Of a stretch of DNA of 64,000 nt, positions 34,647-46,780 are shown piece after piece. The DNA lies in NCBI RefSeq assembly GCF_027580225.2, contig NC_073358.2, positions 30,406,501 to 30,470,500 of the forward strand, read 5' to 3'. Within the stretch, counting starts at the first letter, position 1; every line of letters starts with the position of its first letter. This DNA comes from Misgurnus anguillicaudatus. Its lineage: Eukaryota; Chordata; Actinopteri; Cypriniformes; Cobitidae. A model generated the notes under the pieces. That model was not told the origin of the DNA. It did not search any database and worked only from the letters and a program-made list of their open reading frames with translations. The translations under genes were made by a program, and so were the position numbers.

Positions 34647-37600
34647 ATTATAAATCACATACATCTGTAATCTAAAGGGCTGATTCAAATAAAAACATTT
34701 GACGATCTATTACAACAATGTATGGGATTGATTAACGCAGCAATGTGGCTGGAAATATTGGGAAGCTCAGAGATTGTAATATAATGATACGCATTTGTCA
34801 TGAAGTGCCGCCGTGTGTCTGTTCATACACTGCCCTTCAGTTCCTGACTGGAGCGTCCATGACAGAGGAGAAGCGCATACGAAATGTTAATATAATATGT
34901 ATCACTTATACATTTACTTATAAATTGAGTTCATATCAACTACAAACTTTTACTACCAACCATCTTTTCAAACAGACCCTAGTGCATGTCTTGGGGCACA
35001 ATTGAGACACCATAACCAAAATAGCATAATGGTTAATCGAACCTGGGACAGCATCAAAACCATGCTACATATGACTGGAGTAAAAACAAAATTATGAGAA
35101 CCCTGCAAAAGCAAGTAAATGTTCCAATGCAAAAACCCTTTAAGTGCGTCTGACATGTTTTCGCATTTTTTATAAGGCTCTTATTTTTAGCTTCGATAAT
35201 TTCACTTTAATAGCATTGAAAAGGTTATCAGTCAGTGACTGAAATGCCTTATTTTCACAAATGTCACAATGTTACTTCATTGGTATTTAACAAATTTGAC
35301 TGTCTTTTACTTCAAACACTTCTAAGTGCATGTAAGCTTATTCGGCAAAAAAAAAAAAACAGTTAAAAAAATCCACTTCTTTAGACAAGACATAGTTAAC
35401 AGTTGCAAAATCACTAAAGATGCAACTAGAAGCATTAAAAATAATGAAAGTCAGAATTCAAAAGGTAAAAATGAAAAAACTGACCCTCCCATCAGGGGTG
35501 CCACATCCTAAGTCGTTTCACATTTAGTGCTATAGATGACTTTTGTCGACGTGGCGTTTAATAGATTCTGCCAACAAACCAGTAATTCTGAATGACTTAA
35601 GGCCAAGAATAATTGGATTTGAACTAAAAGTATTTGATGATCGTATAGTACGTATAATATATTATCTCATTTTGTATGAAGGGTGGCGTTAGGTAGCTTT
35701 TGCATCTGAACGCTCCAAGTATTTTCAAGAGATTCTAACAGATTCACTGCAAAGGTGGCAAAAGAGCTTTATCTTAAAAGACACATATAACACAAAAAGG
35801 TGCCCTTACAGGTACATGTAATAGGCATAGGGGGACAGGGGGGGCACTCCGCTGCCTATGATATTGCATTAGGTATAGCAGTAAATGTAATGTTCTCACG
35901 GACATTATGTAAAGATTTTTGTTTAAAGTTAGTGTAAATGTGTAAGAGGAAGTTGTATATTTTAGGTTGTATTACTTGTAGTCATTTCTTTCTAGATTCT
36001 TTTCTTCTAAATTTTAAGTCATAAATAATATATTAACAGTGCTATGATGTATGGCATTATAAATATAGGCATGATATTATAACCAACATGGAATAATAAA
36101 TGTAAAAAAATATGCATTTTATATATTCCGACTTGCCTCTGACACTTGAGGTAAATGCTCTTAAAATAAAACACATTTTTGAATTGCTTGTATGCAGAAT
36201 TTGCTGTGGATCTTTTCTAAAGCAGCCTTAGCTTGCCTTTGTAAATATCCTTTTATGCCATTTTAAGGTCTACCTGGTGCCAGCGTCCCAGAGTTTTTAC
36301 AAATATTTTTTAGCTTATTGCCTTGTTCCAATAATAAGTAGAGAAAGCTTTTCAAGGGTATTTCACGAACATGTTGGTTTTCACACCAATATTCTTTTCA
36401 TATTTTGTCTGAATATCTGAATTATTCACGGCTCTGGTGTTACAGAGAAATGTGTCGTGTCAATGCCAGCTGAGGACAGAGAAGGGCGATATGAAGACAT
36501 TGATACCGACTGCTTCCTGCTCTAAAGGCTACAGTTTCAGGGGAATGACAGATGCCGCCTGCTTCCCTGTGTTAAGTGAATTACCACCAAGTTAAAACCT
36601 GACTTTAATCTGAATTACGCAGACTTAAGGTTTAGGATTAACACCATCTCTGTCTAACCACGAGGTACTGACAAGTTCTTACATGAGAATCTATCAAATG
36701 CGCACGCTGTGATGCGCAGACGCAAGGATACGCGACGGGAAGGAGCGAAAGAGAGTTGTTTATCACCGCCAAACACCTGCCCGACACAGAAAAGCGTTTT
36801 CAAAATCCCTGCTGAATGGAAAATAATCCTTTCGTTTTCGAATGACTTTCCGACAGCCACGGTGACCCATGCAGGTGTGTCTGCGTGCATGTCTGTGCCG
36901 TTTGAGAGGTCTTTCGCGCTCTTCATTTTGATGCTGTTTGAGTGAATACTTAGATTTGGGTGTGTGAAATTTGGAAAGGAGTAAATAAAGCAGCACTTAG
37001 CACAGGCTTGCAAAGAGAGTAATGACAGAGGCAGAGATTTAGATACCAGGTTAAAATGGCTTTTTAACTTGCTTTAACCCATTAACCCTTATTAATTAAA
37101 TGTATTTATACCTGTAGTTAACTCCTATTACATGTAAAATGGAACACAAAGGCTGTTTCACTGCCTCTGATTAAACCCAATTGTACTGCTAATTTAATTG
37201 CTAATTTGTGCTAAAACCAGCACTGATAGTGCACTGAAGTAGGATTACAGGTTACACATGAAAGCATTTTACACATACGCTCGGTGAAGCATCGTGTTAT
37301 GCATGCCGAACAACCCCTCCCCCAACCTCCAAGAGTAAATGGTTTTACCCCTAAAAGCGAGGAATGCTTGTGAGGAATGAAAGCATCAAGGTCTGTGTGA
37401 ATTAATTTTAGCTCCACTGGCATTTTAGCTTTAGAGACTACCCCGTTTACGCCCTGCCATTACGGGAAGTAATTCTGCGTTGTCAATCATCTCAGCATTA
37501 CAACCACTTCTGTGATATAAACCCGGAAAAGCCTTGAAGCTAAAGGTTACCTCCTCTGGGCACAACGCTGCCATTGCACTTACATGTGTGTGTTTGCGTG

Positions 37601-37883
37601 TGAGTGGTTTTGGGAATGTGTCAATCCTACCCTGATTATTAGAGTTCAGTGAGCTATAAGCTGTCAAGGGCCCTGTCTGCTTTCTTGTCCCGTAAGAGAA
37701 ATTCCACCTGCTGAAATCCCATATTTGTTACATTTATCTGTATACAAGAATGTAACAAACAATTTTAGTGGTGGGATTAAATAAAGAAAGACATTTTTTT
37801 TGAAAGACTCATTATTGGACCACTGACTGGGTGTTGGAAAGTTGTGAGTTTTGATATTGTGACATTTTTAGTGATAGGCAATG
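34647..37883. other. Intron 1 of FIBCD1: unassigned DNA
   Basis: No further exon, RNA gene or paired element termini seen. Overlapping frames on both strands at 36654-37013 show no motif and are not supported as genes. Confidence 0.4.
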
Positions 37884-38740
37884 TACACTCTCAGAAATAA
37901 AGGTACAAATGTTGTCACTGGGACAGTACCCTTTCAAAAAGGTACACCTTTGTACCCAAAGAGTGCATATTAGTACTTTAAAGGCACATATTGGTCGTTC
38001 AAAGATACATATGTGTACCTAAAGCCCTTTTCACACAGACATTGCGGAAAATAAACGGAAAATGCATCCTGGATTCTTCCGGTATCGTTTGATTCTTTGT
38101 TTATTCACACTGCCATGATTTGCCAGCATCTGCAAGGTCCCGGAAAGACACGTGACCTGTTTAAAGTCCTGCCCTATCTTCTATGCAGCGTCTGAAGTTT
38201 GCATAATATTTATTATTACTCTCTCCAGAAACATCTTGCGTGCATTTTTGTTTATGATAAGACTATAAAGGAGCGCGTGATGCGCCGTTCTATGCTGGTG
38301 AATCATCTCAGCTTCAGAGTGGATATTTGACGAGCTCCCAGATCTCTGCTTTTATACAGTTGTCAGACATTTCTCATCGTGATTGTTAATATGCATTTAA
38401 AACGCTCATTTTGAGGAGCTGAACGATATTGTTGGGATGACGAGCGGGCATTTCTGTTAATTATAAGCTCCTCATTATGACACGCCCATTACGGCAATGT
38501 TTCGGCTTCTTGTTCACACAGAGGGTTTTCCGTGTATCTTACTAGGTCCCCTTTCCTGCAATGATCTCAAAAGATTTACGGAACGTGTTTGTGTTCAAAC
38601 AGATGCTTGTCTGGCAATTTTACGGGTATTTTCTGGGACCAAAGGTCTGTGTGAATGGGGTATAAATGGTACATATTGGAACCTTTTTTAAAGGATACTG
38701 CCCCAGTGACAGCTTTTGTACCTTTATTTTTGACAGTGTA
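37884..38740. mobile_element. TACACT...AGTGTA element with a second element nested inside
   Basis: The outer element starts TACACTCTCAGAAATAAAGG and ends ACCTTTATTTTTGACAGTGTA; subterminal GTCACTGGGACAGTACC and GGATACTGCCCCAGTGAC are also inverted. At 38025 the sequence changes to CCCTTTTCACACAGACATTG and returns at 38660 after AGGTCTGTGTGAATGGGG, the inverted ends of a different MITE. A truncated copy of the outer element appears at 55861. Confidence 0.76.
38025..38660. mobile_element. CCCNTTCACACAGAC MITE nested in 37884-38740
   Basis: Inverted ends CCCTTTTCACACAGAC and GTCTGTGTGAATGGGG. The interior is unique within this window; the plus-strand frame 38497-38691 and minus-strand frame 38576-38833 cross its border and are not genes. 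Confidence 0.66.
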
Positions 38741-38855
38741 CCAGATGAACAACATAGACAGAAGTGAGACAAGATCCACTTGATCTTTCATGAGTACAAC
38801 TAGTCTCGTCGGAAATGCTAAATCTGCATTCATTAGCTATGGCAGTATGTGTGCA

Positions 38856-39702
38856 TATGTGACTCTGGTCTTCAAAACCAAGAGTAATTTTTTAAGTTAA
38901 GATTTATACATCATCTGAAAGCTGAATAAATAAGCTTTCCATTGATGAATGGTTTGTTAGGATAGGACAAATATTCTTTTAATATTTGGCCAAGATACAG
39001 CTATTTGAAAATCTGAAATCTGAGGGTGCAAAAATTCAAAGTATTGAGACAACACATATTGCTAATGAAAAATATTTTTTATGAGAGAAAAATAAAAAAA
39101 TTTGACCTATACAATGTACTGTTGACTTTTGCTACAAATATGATAGAAAAATATGGCTAGGAACTATACTCTCATTCTGGCGTAATGATCAAGGACTTTG
39201 CTGCTGTAACATGGCTGCAGGAGGCCCAATGATATTACACAGCGCCTGAAAATAGTCCTCTTGTTAACTTTCAATGGCAGAGGACTATTTTTCAGCGCTG
39301 CATAACATCATTGCGCCTCCTGCAGCCATGGTACGGCAGCAAAGTCATTGATTATTACACCAGAATGAGAGTATAGTTCCTAGCCATATCTGCCTAGAAA
39401 ATTGCAACTTTTAATTTTCCGTCTGTCTTAATACACAATGTAACTACAGAAAAGTCAAGTTTTAAATAGTAAAACACATCGAAACTCTTTGATAATTTTT
39501 TTGCGCGATGCTAATGGTCTAATCAGATTCAATGGATTATGCTAAGCTATATGCTAAAAGTGGTACAGCCAGAGCTGGAGATCAGCTGAATGGATTCCAA
39601 AATGGTAAAAATCAAATGTTTAACTCTAGGGGAGCTGGAAAATTTGCATATTTTTAAAAAAGTGGAGTGTCCCTTTAAGGTTTTGTGGTCCATGGTCACC
39701 TA
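38856..39702. mobile_element. TATGTGAC-ended element interrupted by a TTAA palindrome
   Basis: The left part begins TATGTGACTCTGGTCTTCAA and continues with ATCATCTGAAAGCTGAATAA, familiar from an abundant zebrafish repeat. Its right end, GGTTTTGTGGTCCATGGTCAC, appears only after 39678, past an inserted palindrome (39153-39678) ending in TTAA. Confidence 0.68.
39153..39678. mobile_element. TTAA-type palindromic MITE, left arm incomplete
   Basis: The right end reads AGTGGAGTGTCCCTTTAA. Internal blocks ATGTAACTACAGAAAAGTC, ATTATGCTAAGCTATATGCTA and CATTTTGGAATCCATTCAGC (reverse sense) match the MITE at 11863. The centre is an inverted repeat: ATGGCTAGGAACTATACTCT (39153) to CCTAGCCATAT (39391), with a loop near 39254-39289. 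The outer left arm is missing. Confidence 0.7.
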
Positions 39703-40430
39703 TGTGTGTTTTAACTTTATTCTGCACAGGTGTGCATGTGTCTTTTAAGACCCGGTAAGGCACATTGCTCTGCACTGATTGACACAACATGCTAATTTTG
39801 AATGTGTCTCACAAATTTGAATGTACACTCAACCACACACTCATACTCAGAGGTACACAAAGGATTCTCCATCTAAAATGATTCAAATCTGTCACGTTTA
39901 AGGGGAAAAACACACATTGGGTAGGCATTGTTTGTGTATTTTACAGGGGTCTTATTTCAAGGTAGTCAAGCAGTAACAGGGCCAGCTCACTGCCTCGAGT
40001 AGAAAACCACACTATAATTCTGGCACAAAGACCTTTACAGATTTATTGCACGTCAAGCGGTTGACTCCAAATGACAGGTTGCCTTTCGGGAACAGTCTCC
40101 CAGAAAGATTTTACCTTCCCATAGGCTACAAGGATTTTCATTAGACAACAACCCTTTGACAGTGCACTTCAGTGATTCAAAGTTTCATATAGACCCAGCA
40201 AGTTATAAGGTTTTCTCCAAGTTAAGAGTTGTTTTCTGCTATGCTCCAGAACTATAAAAGGTCTGTTGCTGTCCAAGGTGCTGAAATGGATCTCAGTATA
40301 GAAAACAATATAAGGCTTCCAATTAAGTGGATACGCCTTGTTTATGCTCAGTGTCACTTGAGGTAGATTTGTTTTTGAAGTGCAGATGATTTCAGAGGGT
40401 GTATAATAGAGGTTCATTTAACTTTATGAA
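39703..40430. other. Intron 1 of FIBCD1: unassigned DNA
   Basis: No exon, RNA gene or element ends recognised. Confidence 0.4.
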
Positions 40431-40902
40431 TTAACTCTTTCGCGCCATTGACGAGATATCTCGTCAATCAAGAGAAAATGCTTCCCCGCCAATGACTAGT
40501 ATTTCTGTCTTTCTGCAATACCGCTATTATCCACCAGGTGGCAACTTTTTAAACTCGGAAGTATTGCCCTATGCCAAGCAGCTGCATGTCCGTGTCTGTT
40601 TTAAAGATCGCTCTGAATGGGAACTCTATGACAAGTCCGTCACAAAAATGGAATTATCTCTGCTTTTTGCTCAAAATGTGGTGTTTTTGCAGAAACCTAC
40701 CCATATTCAAAAGCTGATTACAAAAGAACTCCTGAAGGTAGGATGAAACTGTGTTTTTTGTTTGAAAGCAGATAATATATTGTATGTTTATATATTTAAA
40801 GAAGAACATTTTCTGGAAGGCATTAAACTTTTGTGAAAATCATGAAAAACGCTGGCGCTGGCTGGCAACTTTTTTTTTAAATGCTGGTGGCCAAAGAGTT
40901 AA
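40431..40902 (+). mobile_element. TTAACTCTTTC MITE, copy 3
   Basis: Starts TTAACTCTTTCGCGCCATTG and ends CTGGTGGCCAAAGAGTTAA. Matches 16812-17262 closely, including a core that translates as KQLHVRVCFKDRSEW in both. It contains CGCTATTATCCACCAGGTGG, absent from copy 1. Over about 38 aligned codons I count one silent and four amino-acid-changing differences, the pattern of neutral drift. Confidence 0.78.
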
Positions 40903-40969
40903 AGAGGTTTATTTAGCTAAGAGTTCATTAAAATTATGTAATGCCATTTTGGTGGTTATAGCTAATTTC

Positions 40970-41685
40970 ATGGGTCCTTGAAATCCTTGAAAGTGTGTGA
41001 ATCTGGGGAAAAAATCAAGGGCGTGGGAAGTTTTTAAAAATATATACATACATGGATACAGGTCATTGAAAGTGCTTGAATCTATTTTATGCAAGAAGTT
41101 TTCTGAAAATAAAATCCATATTATTTCCTGTGTAGTGTAGGATAATATCATAAAAATTCTAGACTTTTTAAGCACACGTGCTAAACTGTTCGTTTTAAAT
41201 GCTTATATCTACTGTATGCGAATGTTGATTCATACCAAAAATGATTTTTTTGCATAGTTATGTTTGACACATGAAAACGTCTCGGTTACGTATGTAACTG
41301 TTGTTCCATGAGAAGGGAGCGAGGCGCTGCGTCTCCCGTGCCATACTTCCTGCGTCCCTGTAATGCCGTCTTTGGCTATATTTCAGATAGCGATATACAG
41401 TACTTCCTGTATCCCGTGTCATCCAGTCTTTGTCGTTAAGCCTCACCATTGGTTGAATTTGATATACACATTCAGACTTACCCCTGGAGGCGTCCCCAAA
41501 GTGTCACTGCAGTGACACAGCGCGAGTTCCCTCAAAAGGGAACTGTAACAATGTATCTTAAAAGGTGACACAATGTAACCTTGCTCTCACGTGAAATGTA
41601 TCCCTACATTTAGTCCTTGAATTTGAGGGTATTGGACCTGGAAAGTCTTTGAAAGGTCATTGAATTTGAAGTTGTGGGAACCCTG
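40970..41685 (+). mobile_element. hAT-type CAGGGxTCCCAC element with internal second repeat, copy 2
   Basis: The left end is truncated (starts within GGGTCCTTGAAATCCTTGAA); the right end is TTGTGGGAACCCTG. It matches 21673-22373 across both outer flanks and the inner TTACGTATGTAAC...ACACAATGTAACC repeat (about 41285-41595). Confidence 0.76.
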
Positions 41686-41779
41686 CAATTTTCAACTGTA
41701 ATCTGTTGACAGGTATTACCAAAAGTAAGCTTAACAGCCAAAATCAGTAATGCAAGAGGTGTGCAGCTTACTGCACCCC

Positions 41780-41991
41780 TACACTGAAAAAAAAAAGATT
41801 CTTTGAATTTAATACATTTTTTTAAGGTTAGTGGTTGCAATCAATTTTTTAAAGCTACATTTAAACAAAAGTTTTATATTTTATTTTACTTTACTAATTT
41901 TTTTTTGTTTAAATGTAGCTTAAATAAATTGATTGCAACCACTTACCTTAAAAAAATTGATTAAATTCAATGAATAATTTTTTTCAGTGTA
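41780..41991. mobile_element. Small palindromic MITE, TACACTGAAAAAA termini
   Basis: Starts TACACTGAAAAAAAAAAG and ends TTTTTTTCAGTGTA. The arms pair through GGTTAGTGGTTGCAATCAAT/ATTGATTGCAACCACTTACC and TACATTTAAACAAAA. Length 212 bp, wholly palindromic, no coding capacity. Lies about 480 bp before FIBCD1 exon 42473. Confidence 0.82.
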
Positions 41992-42472
41992 GCAAATTAC
42001 GTAACATATGTTTTAGTGTACTCAATTAACCTAATCAATATTATTTGCTCTTATAAAACGGTTAGTTCCAATCCTTGATTCTGATTGGCCAATAGCTGTG
42101 CTTTATTCACAATAAAACACGACTATGACTGCTTCACCCAACGGTTTGATGCTTTCATTCATATTACACATTGGAACATTGTTCTTCACAGTCAGGGACT
42201 ATTTTTTCTAGTGGAAGGAATATTGGGAATATTTAAGGAATATTTATTGATTTAACTCCATGAAAGTTGCACTAATACATTTTTTTTACTTTAATATTGT
42301 GTGGTAAATGTTTTATAAAAGCAATAAGGCACTCAAGGCAAGTGTACAGCCTCTCGTACCTTATTACTTACATAAATAATCTGTCCCTCACACTTCATCT
42401 TGGCCACCTTCCTGAACTGGAGTTGTAACAATATGCTGATCATTTAATAGTTTTTACATGTTTGTGTTTTAG

Positions 42473-42632
42473 CTGCTCTCCGAGAGCCAGATTAACATGG
42501 TGAAGGTCGTAAACTCTGTGAGCGATGCCCTGAATGCTATGCAGAAGGAAACGGGTGGTCTGAAGGCCAGGGTGAAGGCTGACCTGCAGAGGGCGCCGGT
42601 CAGAGGTGTTCGTCTTAAAGGCTGTGCTAATG
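42473..42632 (+). CDS. fibcd1: FIBCD1 exon: end of stalk, junction to fibrinogen domain
   Basis: This 160-bp exon lies between acceptor TTGTGTTTTAG and donor AATG|GTGAGA. It continues the previous exon in frame 0: LLSESQINMVKVVNSVSDAL, then NAMQKETGGLKARVKADLQR and APVRGVRLKGCAN. The motifs LLSESQ, VNSVSD, KADLQRAP and GCA(N/T)G are conserved with mammalian FIBCD1. The region is predicted to continue the extracellular helical stalk and to hold the basic segment just before the fibrinogen-related domain. It ends after the first base of a Gly codon (phase 1), completed by the next exon. Intron 1 is 9,977 bp. Confidence 0.93.
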
Positions 42633-43911
42633 GTGAGATATCCAGTCTGCTCATATCGTTTCTTAATTCTTGTATGTATAATATTTTTGTCATACAAAAG
42701 GGCTCATTGACTTTCAGTGTGGTAATGTCATAGGTTGCCAGCAGTCTTGTGTGAAAGGGTCTAGCGTGAAATAACTCGACAGGCCTGTACGAAGGACAGA
42801 CCTTTGAGATCGTCTAACATCAGTATCTGACCTCACTGATGCTCTTGCATGTAAATTAGGCCCAAATCTCTCTAGTCATGTTTTAACTTGTACTATAAAA
42901 TGCTGTTAATAGACTAACTCCCTATTAATGCTCATTGTTTTGAAATCAAAGCAAATATGGCTGCCTAGTTTTGGCCAGTAGGATGATTAGTTATTAATTC
43001 CTCCGAGCATTTATCCAGCCCTCTACTCTTTCATTCATCATCTGAGCAGCCTCCTAAAATGTTTAACATGGTTTGTCCATCCTACCTGCACCCCTTGACA
43101 ATTATCAACTCCCACGATCTCGACAACACAACATGCCCTCTCGGATCATGCTCCGACATCACCAGCTTAGAGCCATGAGCTATCCAGTCCCCAAGCAGAG
43201 GCGCTAATCCTCCCACTGTTGACTCACGACTCGCTCTCGAGCCAAAGAATATCAGCCAATTTCACAGAAAACTGTGTTTAAATTGTGCGTATAGCTGCTG
43301 CCTTATTTCCGTACACCCTGCTGATCTGAATTCTCATTAGACGATTGACTGGGAACATGAGGAAAGTGTCTGTGCTTAAATTGCGCTCTCGGGAAGTCTA
43401 ATGTGTCTAAAAGCATTTCGCCACTTTACTTTTAAGACCCCGATGTGTCTGCTAGAGCCACAGGTGTGGTTTGTAATGAACCCCAGTTTGAAGCAGACAC
43501 TTGTATGCAAGCATGTGACAGTGAAGGGGAAAGCGTTTGCTATAATCAGAGGAAAGTATAGCTCTTTTGGGAGCAGAGACCAGTGAACTGAGATGCACCA
43601 GATGCCTTGAAAAGCTGGCATGAAGTCATATTGGCTAACCTTTAGCACTTTTTCCTTGGACAATACATTAGCCATGGCCTAGTTTAGCTGTTTGCTGTCT
43701 TGTTGCGATAGGTGATCTAATATGGTGACCACATTCTGTAAGATACACTTTATGCAGTCATGCTATATATATATATATTTTTTTTTTTTAAATAAATAAT
43801 CTCTCTTTCTATCTCATATTACATATAACATACTTGAGTTTATATTGACAAAGCATTGCAAAGAAAATATTGTAAATTATAAAACAATATATATGTTTCT
43901 TTTTCTCTCAG

Positions 43912-44048
43912 GCTCTCGTCCACGTGACTGTAGTGATATATATGCCAGTGGTCAGAGGGAAGATGGCATCTACTCTATTTTTCCCACACATTACCCTGCC
44001 GGCTTTCAGGTTTATTGTGATATGAGCACGGACGGAGGTGGCTGGACG
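43912..44048 (+). CDS. fibcd1: FIBCD1 exon: start of fibrinogen-related domain
   Basis: This 137-bp exon follows a pyrimidine-rich acceptor (TTTCTTTTTCTCTCAG) and ends at the consensus donor GACG|GTGAGT. It reads (G)SRPRDCSDIYASGQREDG, then IYSIFPTHYPAGFQVYCDMS and TDGGGWT. This is the typical opening of a fibrinogen-related domain: the RDC cysteine, the GxYxI strand, VYCDM with the second cysteine of the first disulphide, and the DGGGWT signature. FIBCD1 tetramers bind acetyl groups through a pocket in the second half of this domain, which is not encoded here. Intron 2 is 1,279 bp. The next exon, expected to start V-F-Q-R-R, was not found before 64000. Confidence 0.94.
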
Positions 44049-44257
44049 GTGAGTCACACTCACATATGTTTATCTAAGCCTGCATGATATAGCATGAACA
44101 TCCATAGCATTAGGTGGATGTAAAAGGGTTTGTGGTTTAATCCTTGTGATGCTTTTATTTTAAATTAAAATACATATAAGAGGAAAACGGTATGTCAATT
44201 GAAAGGTGTTTAGGGCCAGTATGGGATTATTTTAATGGTGTCTCTATACCTGGATTT

Positions 44258-44920
44258 GAATGATCCACCCTATATCACGGTAAGTCGTGTTATAGTCACA
44301 AAATATTTGATTAATTTATTCGTGTTATTGAAATGATTTTTCCGCTGTTTTTCGTGCCAATTTTATGCATTGGTTTCTATATGTTTTTTTTTTAACTATT
44401 CTCACTTGGGGTTAGAGTTGGGGTTTGGTTTAGAATGTCACAGAAAGTGATTCTAACCCCAACCTCAAGCAACAATGGTAAAAAAATAGGAAAAAACAAT
44501 GAGAAAACAAAATATAATCTGTGTGACGTCACTTTTTGTTGATGTTTGAACTGTTTTCAAACAAACGGAGCATAGCTAACTCATCCCGCTCCCCCTCCCT
44601 TCCGTGCTTTCATGAACACGCCCAACCCCCACCCTCAAATCCTTCTTGTCGTTTATTAGCAGGAACACTTTGTTATGGTATCTGTTTGTAGGTTTGGCCA
44701 CTTTGTTTGTATTGCAGTTTGTGGAGCCTGGGCTGTCTACAGAAATAGCGTTTTTTACAGTTTGATCAGCGGACAGGCAGCAAACAGATAGTGAGGAGAT
44801 GTTTGCTGTATGTAACAAAAAATGTTTTATGGTCTAAAACGCGTGAATTCGCTTAGAGCGCCTTTAATCAAATATTTTGTGACTATAACACGAATTTCCG
44901 TGAGATTGGGTTGGAATGAT
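44258..44920. mobile_element. Inverted-repeat element with inner hairpin, FIBCD1 intron 3
   Basis: AATGATCCACCCTATATCACG plus TCGTGTTATAGTCACAAAAT on the left return inverted at 44866-44920 (ATTTTGTGACTATAACACGA). A second hairpin sits inside (44365-44503): ATTCTCACTTGGGGTTAGAG against TTCTAACCCCAACCTCAAGC. The minus-strand frame 44576-44818 lies within it and has no domain. Confidence 0.66.
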
Positions 44921-46406
44921 ACAGTACATGATGCGTGCATGATGTAGAGCCCCCTTCAGGTATTGGGTGGAGTTTAACCTCCCAATTGTAGACGCTAATA
45001 CCTGGATCCTTTTACTGGTGTCTCTGGACGTGATCTTAGTATCTTTGCCCCTTGCTGTCTAGACTGCCTATTAAGTTTTACTCTGTTCTTTACAAAGCAC
45101 TCCCTATAGGTAGTAAATGACTAGCTTAAGTAACTATAAATGACTACTTAAGAATATCAGGTAGGTAATCACCATATACAAATGAAATATCTCCAAAAGG
45201 TTCATTTTAAACCCCAAGATAAATGAACAAAAATGAAACACACTAAATGTAAGTGAAACTGCGTAGCAAACTTCTAAATAAACAGTTATTTTTACCATAC
45301 AGTGTATAAGACTTGTTTATAATTGCAGGCACTTCAAGGGTTAATTTTCAAAAATGCAATCAAAATCAACAGTTTTGCAGTAACTCTCTTTTCCTCACAT
45401 TACATTTGGTTCACATGAAGTACACAGTGGTCTTTAACAAATTATACCAATAACATTGGTATCTCTAAATGCACAGTATAGAAATAACAGAAATGGTTTT
45501 GTTAAGCCAACATAATGACTAGAATGACCTTTAAGCTTCAATCAAAAAGGTAAACTTTAACCCAGTGTTTATGTACTAAATCACCATGTATAAACAATAT
45601 CACTCAATAATCAAAGAAAATAACTTATTGTGGGCCCACCATACATACACACATAACACACAAACCTCGTTGCAGGCCTGAATGTCGCTTGTGTGCGCTG
45701 AGGCCGATCAAAACACAAACTGGCCGCTTCGCTCTATAAGAGCACAAATAAAAGTAAGTGTATTTGGTAGGAGTCTGCGTTTTGCATCATCCGGTTGACT
45801 TGAATCTGTGTTCAACCGGCAAACTTTACAATCCCTCCAACTCTTGGCAATATGCGCGTTGTCTGACTCCACTGTGGTGGTCCTGTCTGGCTCTCGCCCA
45901 ATGTAGTGACAGTTCATTGCTATCGCTAAATCACAAAGGATGTCAGTTACTGCATCAGTGTAATTGATGAACTTGATTAATGAACTTACTGACAACATGA
46001 ATAGTCTGTCTACATATAATAGCAATCCAGTGTTAAACTAACAGTTCTTCCAAACCACATTGTGCTGACTACATTTCTATACAAATAGGTTACAAAGCAT
46101 AACATTTGTGTTTTTTTCCCTAAATAAATGAATATGAAAAGAAATGTAAATAATGAAGAAATAATTATATAAAAATGTAACTAGGGTTACATACACCAGA
46201 AAAAAAACAGCTGCCAAAAAAAAGATGTTTGTCACCCACTCCGATTGTGGTCATTCTCCTGGGCCTGTGAGAAGGGCAAATAATGATTTGAAGGGGTGGC
46301 ATTGTCAAGAACTTTTATGATTCACTAGAGATTTTTTCACACAGTTAAATGAAGCGCTTAGAAAATAATACTTTCTTTGGATTTTCTTTGATTTTGATGT
46401 ACAAAT
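44921..46406. other. Unassigned DNA downstream of the last exon found
   Basis: No exon of the rest of the fibrinogen domain was recognised. Frames at 45708-46025 (minus) and 45758-45967 (plus) overlap and show no motif. Confidence 0.4.
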
Positions 46407-46765
46407 TTAAAGGTCACATAACACACACAGTTTCTGCCAATCTTAGGATAACTTTTGATTTACTATACTTTCGTTCGTGTTGTTTACATTATATGTTCTT
46501 AAACACGAACAACAAAACACAGAATTTGATGCAGTTTTACTCCCGGGTTACTACTTTGATGCTCTTGTGCCCATAGAAGGACTTCCACTGTAACTTCACG
46601 AGATAAGACATAACAGATTATGTGACATATTGGAAAAAGCTTGTACGAACCCTGATGAAAGAGTATTCAGCACAGAAATACTCAGTTATACGTCCAACTG
46701 TTTTATTTTTTTGAAACGTTGCCTATGTTGAGACTGAGAATCCAACTCTTTAACAGTGTAAATAA
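46407..46765 (-). mobile_element. TTAA MITE, partial reversed copy of 23903-24551
   Basis: TTAAAGGTCACATAACACACACAG equals the reverse complement of the right end of the element at 23903-24551. Blocks near 46640-46760 (GTACGAACCCTG, ACGTTGCCTATGTTGAG) match the reverse complement of its left third. The middle is shortened, and the outer end is lost next to the following MITE. Confidence 0.6.
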
Positions 46766-46780
46766 AGGGCTTTTCACACG

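Noticed and set aside
36654..37013. Overlapping frames on both strands as an extra exon or lncRNA
   Set aside because: No splice-supported homology or repeat pairing; there is nothing beyond an open frame to support a call.
45708..46025. 105-residue minus-strand frame as a gene within intron 3
   Set aside because: Overlapped by a plus-strand frame; no recognisable domain; composition like the surrounding DNA.
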